64,000 bases of DNA from Bacillus_BE sp042263505 (GTDB lineage: Bacteria; Bacillota; Bacilli; Bacillales; Cytobacillaceae), in NCBI RefSeq assembly GCF_042263505.1, contig NZ_JBHKFI010000009.1, positions 62,001-126,000 on the forward strand, read 5' to 3'. The notes beneath the pieces are model-generated. The model made no database searches, had not been told where the DNA came from, and saw nothing but the letters and a program-made list of their open reading frames with translations. The translations under genes and the position numbers were made by a program. This document shows, in pieces, positions 9,571 through 18,363 of the stretch. How positions within the stretch are numbered: position 1 is the stretch's first letter; every line of letters starts with the position of its first letter.

Positions 9571-10014
9571 ATGTCAAATTCTGAACGAAAAAAACAGGCT
9601 AAGGACGTTGAAAATCAAAGCTCAAAGGGTTTTGTTTTAGGTGCACTTATTGGAGGCGTTATTGGTGCCGGAGTCGCTCTATTTTTGGCACCAAAGGCCG
9701 GGAAGGAGCTTAGGAGAACAGTGAGTTCAGAAGTTTCATCCCTTAAGGAAAAAACGGGACAACTTCGTGAGACTGCTGTAACAAGGGGTACAGAATTGGT
9801 GGAAACGGCAAAGAAGAAATCACAATCCATATCCGAAACGGTTTCGAAGCAATCCACAGATTTTATCAATAAAATCAAGCGTAATGAGGTAGTCGAGGAC
9901 AACTTAGAGGAACAGGCTGACATGACAAAAAATCAACAAAATGATCAAATTCAGCAAATGCTCGATGAAACAAAAAAGGCATTTGATGAGACTGAGCGCC
10001 AGTTGAATCATTAA
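9571..10014 (+). CDS. ytxH: YtxH-like general stress protein
   Basis: The 147-residue protein has the YtxH/GvpP family pattern: a Gly/Ala-rich hydrophobic segment (GFVLGALIGGVIGAGVALFL, about residues 18-37) followed by PKAGKELR and a long charged helix. It is probably membrane-associated. The gene is 18 bases after ytxG with a GGAGG ribosome binding site. The family is stress-induced; no biochemical activity is known. Confidence 0.9.
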   Translation: MSNSERKKQAKDVENQSSKGFVLGALIGGVIGAGVALFLAPKAGKELRRTVSSEVSSLKEKTGQLRETAVTRGTELVETAKKKSQSISETVSKQSTDFINKIKRNEVVEDNLEEQADMTKNQQNDQIQQMLDETKKAFDETERQLNH

Positions 10015-10052
10015 TTATTGAGCATGAGTTTATTTTCAAGGGGGAATTTGGG

Positions 10053-10391
10053 ATGAAGCAAATTAAGACAATTGATCAATTTGAAGAGCTATGCAAGGAA
10101 GGAGAGCATTTTTTCTTCCTCAAGCATTCATTAACCTGTCCAATTAGTCAGGCGGCGTATGAAGCCTATCAACGATTTTCGACTGAAGCAAGTGATATCG
10201 CCTTTTATTATTTAACCGTTCAGGAATCTCGACCATTATCTAATTACATTGCTGAAAAATATCATATTAAACATGAATCACCACAGGCATTTTTATTTAT
10301 CAATGAAGTGCCAGCTTGGAATGCCTCTCATTGGAAAATTACAAATGAAGCTTTGAAAAATGCTTTAGAGGGGTCTGAAAAAAAGGGATAA
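10053..10391 (+). CDS. ytxJ: Monothiol bacilliredoxin YtxJ (BrxC)
   Basis: The 112-residue thioredoxin-fold protein has the motif TCPIS (Cys about residue 31), the single-Cys active site of YtxJ/BrxC. In B. subtilis the family acts on bacillithiol-mixed disulfides. The hydrophobic helix after the motif and the ESPQAF cis-Pro region fit. It is the last gene of ytxGHJ; 26 bases later a repeat element begins. Confidence 0.88.
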   Translation: MKQIKTIDQFEELCKEGEHFFFLKHSLTCPISQAAYEAYQRFSTEASDIAFYYLTVQESRPLSNYIAEKYHIKHESPQAFLFINEVPAWNASHWKITNEALKNALEGSEKKG

Positions 10392-10416
10392 ACAATTATT
10401 AGAATATGACATTTAT

Positions 10417-10738
10417 CCCACTCTTAACGGACATTTTGACTCCCACTTCAAGATTCTGAGAATACGAAGAAGATAAGTGGGAGATCAACTGTCCGTAAAG
10501 GTCCGATGAGGGATTAAGGTCCTAGTCAGGCGAAGCCACAGGACGTGGCGTTATGAGCGTGATAAGTGAAATAAGATTTTTCTTTGGGCTTCAGCCCTTA
10601 GAAAAATCAATCAGGCTTTGCGTGACTAACCATCAGTGGGGGATGAATGGCAGACTAAAAGCGCGACGTCAATCGCAACGTCTGCACACTTCACGTCCTG
10701 TGCGTCGAAAACCACCACTGATGGAAGTTTCACTTTAT
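10417..10738. repeat. Structured interspersed repeat, copy A (long form)
   Basis: This is a 322-bp copy of a repeat also found at 57155 and 61207. The left end follows TTAT and begins CCCACTCTTAACGG. A hairpin starting CTCCCACTTCAAG and ending AGTGGGAG is nested in ACGGACA/TGTCCGT. A middle domain holds a long hairpin (GATTTTTCT...AGAAAAATC around GGGCT/AGCCC). The right end is closed by CCATCAGTGG/CCACTGATGG and finishes GTTTCACTTTAT. A spurious reading frame crosses it, repeated in copy C. Terminal palindromes, TTAT flank and absence of a transposase suggest a non-autonomous IS200/IS605-like element or an omega-RNA-like relic; this is inference. Confidence 0.75.
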
Positions 10739-10740
10739 CC

Positions 10741-10814
10741 AAAAAAATGGGGCTATTGCTTCGTTCTACAGCATCTATTTCTTATGCTGAAATGAAGCAA
10801 TAGCCCTCTTTGTT
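10741..10814. terminator. Bidirectional terminator between copy A and the FtsA-like gene
   Basis: GGGCTATTGCTTC (10750-10762) pairs with GAAGCAATAGCCC (10794-10806), with a small GCAT/ATGC hairpin in the loop. An A7 tract precedes it and T-rich sequence follows. On the minus strand it ends the FtsA-like gene transcript. Confidence 0.85.
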
Positions 10815-12995
10815 TTATTTTTTGATTCCTGAATATTGATTTTGTTGTTGTGCTGGCCATCGGATTTCAAGCTTATCACCAGGGGCTAATTTCTCATGAA
10901 ATCCAGATTGCTTATTATTTTTTAATAATTGAAATTTGCCATTGGCATTCTTGGGTATTTCAAATTTCACCTGGTTAAATACATCTTGAAAGATAAATGG
11001 TTCGATTTTTTTTGTATGCAATGTTATATGATCACCATCATGCACAAGATCTTTCTCCGTCAGAATTGTTTCGCCTTTTGTAATTTCAGCCAGTCGTTTT
11101 TCTAGTAACATTTCCTTTCCGTTAAAATAAATTGGAATGGAGTGAGAAAGGATAATTTGTTTATAAGCTGCTAGTTCTCGAATTGTTGGATTTTTCTTGC
11201 CTTCGACAACCAATTCATCTAGATGTTCAAAGTTACTTTGGAGCTTTACCTCGATTCCATTTCGAAATAACTTCCCTGAAAATGCAGGAATAAACGTTTC
11301 CTTGTCATTGATTCGAATTCGAAAAGGTCTTAGCTCTAATAGCCAGTCTTTAAGATTCAATGATTTTAGCAATGCCTCAATGGTATCTGGCATATGCACT
11401 TGAATGATGTCCCTATCTTCAATTTCATAATCATTGCTTACTTCTTTTCCGTTACAGCTAATTGTGGCCGTAATGGTGTACTCAATCTCATTAATCGTTA
11501 TCGATTTTGTGGGAATTTCATCTATCAGGTCTTTAATTTTTAGGGCAGCCTTTTTTCCATCTTCCCCTTTTTCAACGATTAATTGATCCCCATTTTTAAT
11601 TTCATCATCTAATGAAGAACGGGTTCCATTTTTTCGAATAAGAGGGGGATGTCCATGTTCCCCAGGAATTGTAATGGTTTGGTTATTGACGGTTACAATG
11701 CTGGCGAATCCTGGCTTTCCATATAATTTATTCATTTTAATTCCAGCTGCGAGAAGACCATCTCCAACCGTTAATTTTTTCACTTCAAATAGCCGAACAG
11801 GCTGTTCGTTCACATAGACTGTCATATATTGTACGGGTGATTTTTTGGCAGCAATTGCAATCCCTATAGGAGTAACAAGCTCAGGACCTTTCGTGATGTG
11901 ACTTGATATCGTTAAGGAGGAAATGGCGTCTATTCCACGAATGGCCACACGATTTTCTGGTAAAGCTAATTTTTCCGCAATTCGACTAGGCAACTCTGGA
12001 GTGAGACTTCCTCCACCGACAAGCATAACGGCCTTTGGAGATTTATGATTATTTAATCTCAAAATTTCATCACAAATGGAGGCAGCCAATCGATCGATCG
12101 TTAACGAAATTTCTGCTACGACATCCTCCCTTGGAATTTCCGCCTCAAATCCAAGAATATCGGTAACCGTAATGATTTCATCTGTTAATAATTCCCGTTT
12201 TGCTTTTTCGGCTAATGGAAAGTCCAAAAGATACTGGTCACTAATGGCTTCTGTTATTTCATCACCAGCTATCGGTACCATCCCATATGCGATCACTGTT
12301 CCCATATCTGTGAGGGCAATATCAGATGTTCCTGCCCCAATATCAATCAAGGCAACATTCAATCTTCGCATTGATGGGGGAATTAAAACATTTATGGCTG
12401 CAATTGGTTCTAAGGTTAATGCTTCCATTTCCAAATCGGACCGATGGAGAGCAGCAATCAAGGATTCTACCACAACCTTTGGCAAAAAGGTTGCAATGAT
12501 TTCAACGGATGCTTCATCACCCTGTTGATCAATCAAGCTTCCAATTTCTTGATCGTCGAGTCGATAATAAAGAACAGAGTACCCAACACAGTAATAATAA
12601 TGGCTGCTTTCTGCTTCATGTTTTTCAGCAACCGTTGATTGAGCTAGCTGTACGGCACTTAATTCAAGATGAAGGATATCTTGTTTTTGCATCATCGGTT
12701 TCCCTTTAATACTGACGGTAACTTTTGCTTTTTCTGTTTTTAATGCTCGACCAGCCGCTGCAACACTAACTGATTTTAATGGACCATGATTTTTTTCTAA
12801 ATCTTGTTTAATCTCAGTAATCACTCGAGAAACAGCAAGAACATCGTGAATTTGACCATCTAGCATTGCTCGCTCTGAATGTTCCTTAGCAAGGATATCG
12901 ACAACGTGATATTGTGAGTTCTCTTCTTCAAGAATAATTCCCACAACAGATCGTGTTCCTATATCAAGCGCAAATAATTTCTTTTTATCGGGCAA
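10815..12995 (-). CDS. FtsA/PilM-like ATPase with long C-terminal extension
   Basis: The 726-residue protein starts at TTG (GGTGG seven bases upstream). The first ~400 residues show the actin-fold pattern of FtsA/PilM: phosphate 1 loop FALDIGTRSVVGII, phosphate 2 loop ALIDIGAGTSDIAL, connect-2/adenosine motif AVMLVGGGSLTPEL, and the FtsA-like motif GDEITEAISDQY. The remaining ~320 residues resemble tandem ubiquitin-like/S4-like small domains (VGDGLLAAGIKMNKLYG; GDQLIVEKGEDG; DGDHITL). True FtsA is ~430 residues. It is often named cell division protein FtsA in Bacillus genomes but is distinct from the ftsAZ-cluster gene. No equivalent lies here in B. subtilis. The role is unknown, perhaps envelope-linked. 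Confidence 0.75.
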   Translation of the reverse strand: MPDKKKLFALDIGTRSVVGIILEEENSQYHVVDILAKEHSERAMLDGQIHDVLAVSRVITEIKQDLEKNHGPLKSVSVAAAGRALKTEKAKVTVSIKGKPMMQKQDILHLELSAVQLAQSTVAEKHEAESSHYYYCVGYSVLYYRLDDQEIGSLIDQQGDEASVEIIATFLPKVVVESLIAALHRSDLEMEALTLEPIAAINVLIPPSMRRLNVALIDIGAGTSDIALTDMGTVIAYGMVPIAGDEITEAISDQYLLDFPLAEKAKRELLTDEIITVTDILGFEAEIPREDVVAEISLTIDRLAASICDEILRLNNHKSPKAVMLVGGGSLTPELPSRIAEKLALPENRVAIRGIDAISSLTISSHITKGPELVTPIGIAIAAKKSPVQYMTVYVNEQPVRLFEVKKLTVGDGLLAAGIKMNKLYGKPGFASIVTVNNQTITIPGEHGHPPLIRKNGTRSSLDDEIKNGDQLIVEKGEDGKKAALKIKDLIDEIPTKSITINEIEYTITATISCNGKEVSNDYEIEDRDIIQVHMPDTIEALLKSLNLKDWLLELRPFRIRINDKETFIPAFSGKLFRNGIEVKLQSNFEHLDELVVEGKKNPTIRELAAYKQIILSHSIPIYFNGKEMLLEKRLAEITKGETILTEKDLVHDGDHITLHTKKIEPFIFQDVFNQVKFEIPKNANGKFQLLKNNKQSGFHEKLAPGDKLEIRWPAQQQNQYSGIKK

Positions 12996-13036
12996 ACTGA
13001 TCCACCTTCTTTAATAGGACTAGGGATTTTGACATC

Positions 13037-13063
13037 AAAACGCTTTAGCGCTTAAAAGCGTTT
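13037..13063. promoter_or_regulatory. Dyad symmetry upstream of aroA
   Basis: AAACGCTTT (13038-13046) and AAAGCGTTT (13055-13063) form a nine-base dyad in the divergent region between the FtsA-like gene and aroA. Each arm resembles half of a CcpA cre site but neither matches the full consensus. It may be an operator or just a hairpin; nothing else in the 261-base gap is recognisable. Confidence 0.35.
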
Positions 13064-13256
13064 AATGATTGAAGTAAATTATTCGTGACATTATTAATTA
13101 ATTCATATATAATAACTCTAATTCTATAGAAAAATGTATCACATTTTTAGTGGCCGTAAAAGAATAATAGGAGGAAATGATTGCTATCCTAGGTTTATAC
13201 TACTTTTTCCGATATTAGATTGACGGCTATAATTTAATCGAAAGGATTGGGAGAAA

Positions 13257-14333
13257 ATGAGTAATGTTGAACTTGATCAACTACGAAATCGAGTGGAAGA
13301 AATAAATTTAGAGTTGCTACGCCTAATTAATGAGAGAGCAGTACTCGTTCAGGAAATTGGTCGTGTGAAGGAAGCTTCAGGTGTCAATCGATATGATCCG
13401 GTTCGCGAGCGTCAAATGTTAAATTCAATCAAAGAGAATAATGATGGTCCATTTGAAAATTCTACAATTGAACATCTTTTCAAAGAAATTTTTAAAGCAG
13501 GTTTAGAATTGCAAGAAGACGATCATCGCAAGGCGCTTTTAGTTTCACGTAAGAAAAAACCGGAAGACACTATCGTTTCTATTAAAGGGGTTCAAGTGGG
13601 TGATGGCACACAACACTTGATTTTCGGACCGTGTGCCGTTGAGTCATATGATCAAGTTGCCGCTGTAGCATCGGCAGTTAAGGCAAAAGGATTAAAGCTT
13701 TTACGAGGTGGCGCATTTAAGCCAAGAACCTCTCCGTACGATTTCCAAGGACTTGGTTTGGAAGGCTTAAAAATTCTGAAAAGAATTGCAGACGATTTTG
13801 ATTTAGGAGTCATCAGTGAAATTGTAAGTCCTAATGATATCGAAACAGCCGTTGATTATATTGATGTCATTCAAATTGGTGCAAGAAATATGCAAAACTT
13901 TGAGCTTTTAAAGGCAGCTGGTCAAGTCAATAAGCCCATTCTTTTGAAACGCGGCTTAGCAGCAACAATTGAGGAATTCATCAATGCAGCTGAATATATT
14001 ATGTCTCAGGGCAATGGTCAAATAATGCTTTGTGAACGTGGAATACGGACCTATGAGCGTGCGACACGAAATACTTTAGATATCTCTGCAGTTCCAATTT
14101 TAAAACAAGAAACTCATTTACCAGTACTAGTGGATGTAACCCATTCAACTGGAAGAAGAGATTTATTATTACCATGTGCGAAAGCTGCTCTTGCGATTGG
14201 TGCTGACGGAGTCATGGCAGAAGTTCATCCCGATCCAGCAGTTGCTCTATCGGATTCTGCCCAACAGATGGATTTAAATCAATTTGAAGAATTCTATGCA
14301 GCTCTTCAAGAATCTCGTTTATTAAGAGTTTAA
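13257..14333 (+). CDS. aroA: Bifunctional DAHP synthase/chorismate mutase
   Basis: The 358-residue protein fuses an N-terminal AroQ-type chorismate mutase (about residues 1-90: LRNRVEEINLELLRLINERA, VNRYDPVREREM-like segment) to a type Ibeta DAHP synthase (from about 105: FGPCAVESYDQ, LLRGGAFKPRTSPY, DVTHSTGRRDL, ADGVMAEVHPDPA). It condenses PEP and erythrose 4-phosphate into DAHP at the head of the shikimate pathway; in Bacillus the mutase domain serves as the feedback sensor for chorismate/prephenate. The start follows AAAGGATTGGGAGAAA. It precedes ccpA as in B. subtilis, but a terminator separates them. Confidence 0.96.
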   Translation: MSNVELDQLRNRVEEINLELLRLINERAVLVQEIGRVKEASGVNRYDPVRERQMLNSIKENNDGPFENSTIEHLFKEIFKAGLELQEDDHRKALLVSRKKKPEDTIVSIKGVQVGDGTQHLIFGPCAVESYDQVAAVASAVKAKGLKLLRGGAFKPRTSPYDFQGLGLEGLKILKRIADDFDLGVISEIVSPNDIETAVDYIDVIQIGARNMQNFELLKAAGQVNKPILLKRGLAATIEEFINAAEYIMSQGNGQIMLCERGIRTYERATRNTLDISAVPILKQETHLPVLVDVTHSTGRRDLLLPCAKAALAIGADGVMAEVHPDPAVALSDSAQQMDLNQFEEFYAALQESRLLRV

Positions 14334-14346
14334 TGATTGTTTTATT

Positions 14347-14380
14347 ACCTTCTACTGAAAAGTAGAAGGTTTTTTTTTTA
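14347..14380 (+). terminator. Intrinsic terminator after aroA
   Basis: CCTTCTACT pairs with AGTAGAAGG across GAAA, followed by ten T. Confidence 0.92.
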
Positions 14381-14509
14381 CTTTTTTGTTAAAATAGTAC
14401 GGATATCATTGCAGGATAAACAATTGTACGATATGATTAGTCATCAATATCTGTTTTTTTTACATTATAGGAGTAGACTATACATACTTGAAGTAAAATA
14501 AGGAAAAAG

Positions 14510-14523
14510 TGAGAGCGTTTTTA
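14510..14523 (+). promoter_or_regulatory. cre-like sequence just upstream of ccpA
   Basis: TGAGAGCGTTTTTA matches the cre consensus WTGNAANCGNWNNCW except at two positions and lies 20 bases before the ccpA start. It could allow autoregulation by CcpA. The match is imperfect, so this is tentative. Confidence 0.3.
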
Positions 14524-14542
14524 ATAGTGAGGAGTGTTTAAA

Positions 14543-15541
14543 TTGAATATAACCATATATGATGTGGCAAGAGAGGCAAATGTTTCGATGGCAACTGTTT
14601 CCAGAGTTGTAAATGGAAATCCGAATGTAAAGCCAGCTACAAGAAAGAAAGTAATGGAAGTAATTGAAAGATTAGGATATCGTCCAAATGCAGTAGCTAG
14701 AGGCCTAGCTAGTAAAAAAACAACAACAGTGGGTGTCATTATTCCCGATATCTCTAATCCATTCTTTGCTGAGCTTGCTAGGGGGATTGAAGATATTGCA
14801 ACCATGTATAAGTACAATATTATTTTAAGCAATTCTGATCAAAATAAAGATAAAGAATTACATTTGCTTAATAATATGCTTAGCAAACAGGTGGACGGTA
14901 TTGTATTTATGGGCGGAAATATCACTGATGAGCATGTAGCTGAATTTGAAAAATCTCCGGCTCCAATTGTACTTGCCGGTTCGATTGAAGAATCGAAGAA
15001 GATTCCTTCTGTCAATATTGATTATGAACAAGCTGCCTATGATGTGACAAATGAATTCATCAATAAGGGAGAAAAGAAGATTGCTTTTGTGACGGGTCCT
15101 CTGCATGAGCCAATTAATTTAGAAAAGAAATTAAAAGGATATAAACGGGCATTAGAAGATCATGATATCGAATATCGCGAAGAATACGTGTTTGAAGGCG
15201 ATTATACGTATGATTCAGGTATTGAAGCTATTGAGTATCTAATCAGTTTAGAAGAAAGACCAACCGCGATTTATGTAGGTTCTGATGAAATGGCATTAGG
15301 GGTCGTTCATGGAGCAGAAGATAAGGGATATCATATACCGCAGGACTTTGAAGTCATTAGCTCAGATAATACTCGGTTATCACTCATGGTTCGTCCTCAG
15401 TTAACAACGGTTGTTCAACCTTTATATGATATTGGTGCTGTTGCCATGAGACTATTAACGAAATATATGAATAAGGAAAAAGTTGAAAATCATACGGTTG
15501 TGCTGCCGCATCGAATTGAATATCGTAGTTCAACAATGTAA
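14543..15541 (+). CDS. ccpA: Catabolite control protein A
   Basis: The 332-residue LacI-family regulator has the N-terminal helix-turn-helix ITIYDVAREANVSMATVSRV, the hinge NPNVKPATRKKV...GYRPNAVARGLASKKT, and a periplasmic-binding-like core closely matching B. subtilis CcpA (ARGIEDIATMYKYNIILSNS; SSDNTRLSLMVRPQL). With Ser46-phosphorylated HPr it binds cre sites and mediates carbon catabolite control. I chose the TTG at 14543, which follows GAGGAGTGTTTAAA and gives the N-terminus expected for CcpA; a GTG at 14534 lies too near the ribosome binding site. Confidence 0.96.
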   Translation: MNITIYDVAREANVSMATVSRVVNGNPNVKPATRKKVMEVIERLGYRPNAVARGLASKKTTTVGVIIPDISNPFFAELARGIEDIATMYKYNIILSNSDQNKDKELHLLNNMLSKQVDGIVFMGGNITDEHVAEFEKSPAPIVLAGSIEESKKIPSVNIDYEQAAYDVTNEFINKGEKKIAFVTGPLHEPINLEKKLKGYKRALEDHDIEYREEYVFEGDYTYDSGIEAIEYLISLEERPTAIYVGSDEMALGVVHGAEDKGYHIPQDFEVISSDNTRLSLMVRPQLTTVVQPLYDIGAVAMRLLTKYMNKEKVENHTVVLPHRIEYRSSTM

Positions 15542-15560
15542 TTAAGATAAAAATAGGAAT

Positions 15561-15647
15561 AAAAAAGGCTGCCAGTGTACTGCACCCCAAAAGTTAGAGT
15601 AAAATCTAACTTTTGGGGGTCACCTCACATTTTGATCAGCCTTTTTT
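15561..15647. terminator. ccpA/acuC bidirectional terminator with an inserted palindrome
   Basis: AAAAAAGGCTG (15561-15571) and CAGCCTTTTTT (15637-15647) form the outer stem of an ordinary bidirectional terminator between convergent genes. The loop is replaced by a 65-base sequence that contains its own strong palindrome, described separately. Confidence 0.75.
15576..15625. mobile_element. Palindromic relic resembling IS3-family inverted repeat ends
   Basis: The left arm begins TGTACTGCACCCC and continues AAAAGTTAGA; the right arm is TCTAACTTTTGGGG followed by a degenerate GTCACC. The arms are separated by only six bases. TGTACTGC..CCCAAAAGTT is what I recall for terminal repeats of IS150-group IS3 elements, so this looks like a near-total internal deletion or a MITE made of two joined ends. 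It lies in the loop of the outer terminator. Family assignment is from memory and should be searched. Confidence 0.45.
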
Positions 15648-15674
15648 CTATGATGTTTGATCAAGTGAATGATG

Positions 15675-16847
15675 TTATAGGGATTCGGCTTTTGTTTTTT
15701 TCCTGATGGGGTAAAGAGCTTTGCTTACGGTTAAAGCATTTTTCTCTGATATCTCTCTTTTTCGGGGGATTTCTGGATATAAATCCTCTGGATCATCCCA
15801 ATATCGGGGAAGTTCGACTGGTGCTTTTGAATGCCATTTTTGAATCCATTCAAGCGGCAAATGTCCATAACAATTTGAGTTTTCTGTCATCTCCATCCAA
15901 ATAAGGGCCCATGCACGAGGGACCACTTTCCAAATATCGTAACCACCGCCACCCACTGCTACCCAGCGGCCTTCACAATATTGATGTGCGATTTCATGGG
16001 CTAATCGAGGAATCTCTCGATAAATTTTCATCGTGGCTGATAGATGGGTTAAAGGATCGAGATAGTGAGAATCGGCTCCATTTTGGGTCAAGATAATATC
16101 TGGTTTAAAAAACTCGGCCACCTCTCTAAAGGAGGTGCGATAGGCATCTAGCCATGACTCGTCTTCTGTAAAGGCATCAACGGGGATATTAAAGGAATAG
16201 CCATAGCCTTTTCCTTGTCCGCGTTCATTGACATTTCCTGTTCCAGGAAATAAATAACGCCCAGTTTCATGTATGGAAAGGGTACATGCATTGGGATCAT
16301 CATAAAATGACCATTGAACTCCATCTCCATGATGAGCATCGGTATCTATATACAAGACGCGTGCTTGATATTTTTCCTGTATATATTTAATCGCAACAGA
16401 GCTGTCATTGTAGACACAAAATCCTGATGCTTTTCCGCGAAATCCATGGTGTAGCCCTCCACCAAGATTGATCGCATGATCGGCTTTTCCTGTCATGACA
16501 TAGTCAACAGCGGTTAATGTTCCTCCGACAAGAAGAGAGCTTGCTTCATGCATATTAGGAAATATGGGAGTATCTTCTGTGCCAAGTCCATAATTTTCGG
16601 CACTTGTTTCATTTAATAGACCATGCCCAGCCATTCGAACTGCATTTACATAACTTGGATCATGGTTTAATTGTAGCTCTTCCTCAGAAGCTTGGCGAGG
16701 AGGAATGATCTGATGTTCATTTATTGCTCCAAGACTTTTCAATAAATCCAATGTAAGTTTTAAGCGAATTTGATCAAAGGGATGATTGTTTCCAAAGTTG
16801 TAATTAAGCTGGTCTTCTGAGAAAACAAAAACAGCGTTTTGCTTCAT
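15675..16847 (-). CDS. acuC: AcuC, class I histone deacetylase-like protein
   Basis: The 390-residue zinc deacetylase removes the acetyl group placed on AcsA by AcuA, keeping acetyl-CoA synthetase active. Visible motifs are HPFDQIRLKLT, GGGLHHGF, YIDTDAHHGDGVQWSFYDD (zinc Asp/His), LSIHETGRYLFPGTG, QNGADSHYLDPLTHL (zinc Asp) and AVGGGGYD. I start at the ATG at 16847, whose ATGA overlaps the acuB stop, so translation is probably coupled. An upstream in-frame start would overlap acuB by 27 bases. Confidence 0.95.
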   Translation of the reverse strand: MKQNAVFVFSEDQLNYNFGNNHPFDQIRLKLTLDLLKSLGAINEHQIIPPRQASEEELQLNHDPSYVNAVRMAGHGLLNETSAENYGLGTEDTPIFPNMHEASSLLVGGTLTAVDYVMTGKADHAINLGGGLHHGFRGKASGFCVYNDSSVAIKYIQEKYQARVLYIDTDAHHGDGVQWSFYDDPNACTLSIHETGRYLFPGTGNVNERGQGKGYGYSFNIPVDAFTEDESWLDAYRTSFREVAEFFKPDIILTQNGADSHYLDPLTHLSATMKIYREIPRLAHEIAHQYCEGRWVAVGGGGYDIWKVVPRAWALIWMEMTENSNCYGHLPLEWIQKWHSKAPVELPRYWDDPEDLYPEIPRKREISEKNALTVSKALYPIRKKTKAESL

Positions 16848-17491
16848 AAGGTTATCCCCGGTAAATTTGGCCATAAAACATGGTGACCCGCCTTTTTTAA
16901 ATCTTCTATTAAACTTACTGGATTCATTGTTTGAACTCGAATGACGATGATTTTATCATTTTCATCGTGCTTGTCTGGGTAAACGAGGATACTAAGCACA
17001 TTGGCTTTCTTTTTATTGATAATGGAAAAAATATCAGAAAGAACTCCCATTTTATGCGGTACTTTGATCTCGATTTGGGAACCGGGTTGATTTGCACCGG
17101 TCAATTCTATTAGTGTATGAAGCAGGTCCGCTTCGGTTACGATTCCAACCAATTTTTTATCATTAATTATTGGAACACAGCTGATTCGATTTTCATAGAA
17201 AACGGATGCTATTTCTTCAACGAAATCCAATGGGTGTCCTGTAATGAGGTTGGTTTTCATGATTTCTTCTATTGGCCTTTTTAATTCATCTTTGTGCTCT
17301 TCTAGATGGAAAATTGATGGAGTGGCATCGCGAATATCAGTATCTGTAACGATACCGACAATGTGATGATCAGAATCAACGACTGGAAAATGTCGAATGG
17401 CTTTCTGCTTCATTAATTGTAAAGCATCTTTAATCGTGTTTCTTGGCGATAATGTGGTTAGTTTCGTTTGCATGATTTCCTCCACAATCAT
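16844..17491 (-). CDS. acuB: AcuB, CBS-pair/ACT domain protein
   Basis: The 215-residue protein has two CBS domains (residues about 1-60 and 75-130: VEEIMQTKLTTLSPRNT, RHFPVVDSDHHIVGIVTDTD, CVPIINDKKLVGIVTEADL) and a C-terminal ACT-like domain (IEIKVPHKMGVLSDIFSII). It is part of the acuABC acetoin/acetate operon; the nucleotide or ligand it senses is not settled. It overlaps acuC by four bases and follows acuA after a 162-base gap that contains no gene. Confidence 0.93.
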   Translation of the reverse strand: MIVEEIMQTKLTTLSPRNTIKDALQLMKQKAIRHFPVVDSDHHIVGIVTDTDIRDATPSIFHLEEHKDELKRPIEEIMKTNLITGHPLDFVEEIASVFYENRISCVPIINDKKLVGIVTEADLLHTLIELTGANQPGSQIEIKVPHKMGVLSDIFSIINKKKANVLSILVYPDKHDENDKIIVIRVQTMNPVSLIEDLKKAGHHVLWPNLPGITL

Positions 17492-17653
17492 CCTTAATTC
17501 CCCCTTAATTTACATTGCAAATTTGATGATAAAATTAGTAAACTATTTGTTTCACTTCTTAAAATAGAGTTTAAGTTGCGAAGAATTTTCTCCTCATATA
17601 CTTAATTATTGATTGAAGTAGAGGGCTAATTCATTTGAGGTAATTTAACATGA

Positions 17654-18286
17654 CTAATACATAAATCGATTCATAAAGCGAAGAGCATCAAATTTTTGAA
17701 TCGAATCATTGGAAATTCGTTTTCCAATTTTGGCCATAAGACAATTAGCGGGGTGGGAGCTAATTTCCGGATCGTCTGTTGCGTACCATTGAAGACCTCC
17801 GGCATTCATCATTTTCTCCATCACTTTTCGATATTCCCATACATTTAAACCAGTCCCTTTTAAATCCCAATGCCAATAGTACTCTGTTGTAATAATGATA
17901 TAATCCTCCATGGCATCATCCATCATGGAGACAATTAAAAGATTTTTCCCAACAGCACATCCTCGAAAATCTGGGATCACTTCAATGGCACCTAATTCTA
18001 TTAAGTCATCCACATTGCCTTCAGACCAACGTTCAAGTGGATCGGGGTAAAGGTATGTGACATAGCCAACAACAATGTCACCTAATCTAGCAATGATGAT
18101 TCTTCCTTCTGGAAGTCCCGCGATTTCAACTAAAGCTTTATGCTGTTGTGCTGGTTGGCGAAATGCGATTAAGCCTTCGTGAAACTTAAGGCCAGCTAAC
18201 ACTTCAGGTTGAACAGGACCTTCAATTATTAGATCTCCATGTGGAGTTTGCAGCTTTTTGGCATTATAGGTTTTTATGTGTTCCAT
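17654..18286 (-). CDS. acuA: AcuA, protein lysine acetyltransferase
   Basis: The 210-residue GNAT-fold enzyme acetylates the catalytic lysine of acetyl-CoA synthetase AcsA and so switches it off. Family features are ELGAIEVIPDFRGCAVGKNLL (acetyl-CoA pyrophosphate loop, R/Q-x-x-G-x-G/A variant) and YYWHWDLKGTGLNVWEYRKVM. Length matches B. subtilis AcuA. It is transcribed divergently from acsA, its target, across a 228-base regulatory gap. Confidence 0.95.
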   Translation of the reverse strand: MEHIKTYNAKKLQTPHGDLIIEGPVQPEVLAGLKFHEGLIAFRQPAQQHKALVEIAGLPEGRIIIARLGDIVVGYVTYLYPDPLERWSEGNVDDLIELGAIEVIPDFRGCAVGKNLLIVSMMDDAMEDYIIITTEYYWHWDLKGTGLNVWEYRKVMEKMMNAGGLQWYATDDPEISSHPANCLMAKIGKRISNDSIQKFDALRFMNRFMY

Positions 18287-18349
18287 TCATTCACCACCTA
18301 ATTTTATACAATTAGAATATTAGTTATATTATACATAAAAAAAACAATA

Positions 18350-18363
18350 AGAAAGCCTTTTCA
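18350..18363. promoter_or_regulatory. cre-like site between acuA and acsA
   Basis: AGAAAGCCTTTTCA (reverse TGAAAAGGCTTTCT) deviates from the cre consensus mainly at the central CG. It is in the divergent acuA/acsA promoter region; both genes are CcpA-repressed in B. subtilis. Tentative. Confidence 0.4.

Noticed and set aside
10553..10795. 80-codon open frame in repeat copy A, with a near-identical frame at 61267-61587 and a partial one at 57266-57508
   Set aside because: The frames lie across hairpin-forming repeat sequence, have no ribosome binding site, end differently in unique flanks, and the short copy B disrupts them. They reflect the repeat, not a protein.
12076..12528. 150-codon antisense frame over the FtsA-like gene
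   Set aside because: It mirrors the conserved phosphate-loop region on the opposite strand; no start context or family.
15576..15625. Complete insertion sequence
   Set aside because: Only two inverted end-like arms with six bases between them remain; there is no room for a transposase.
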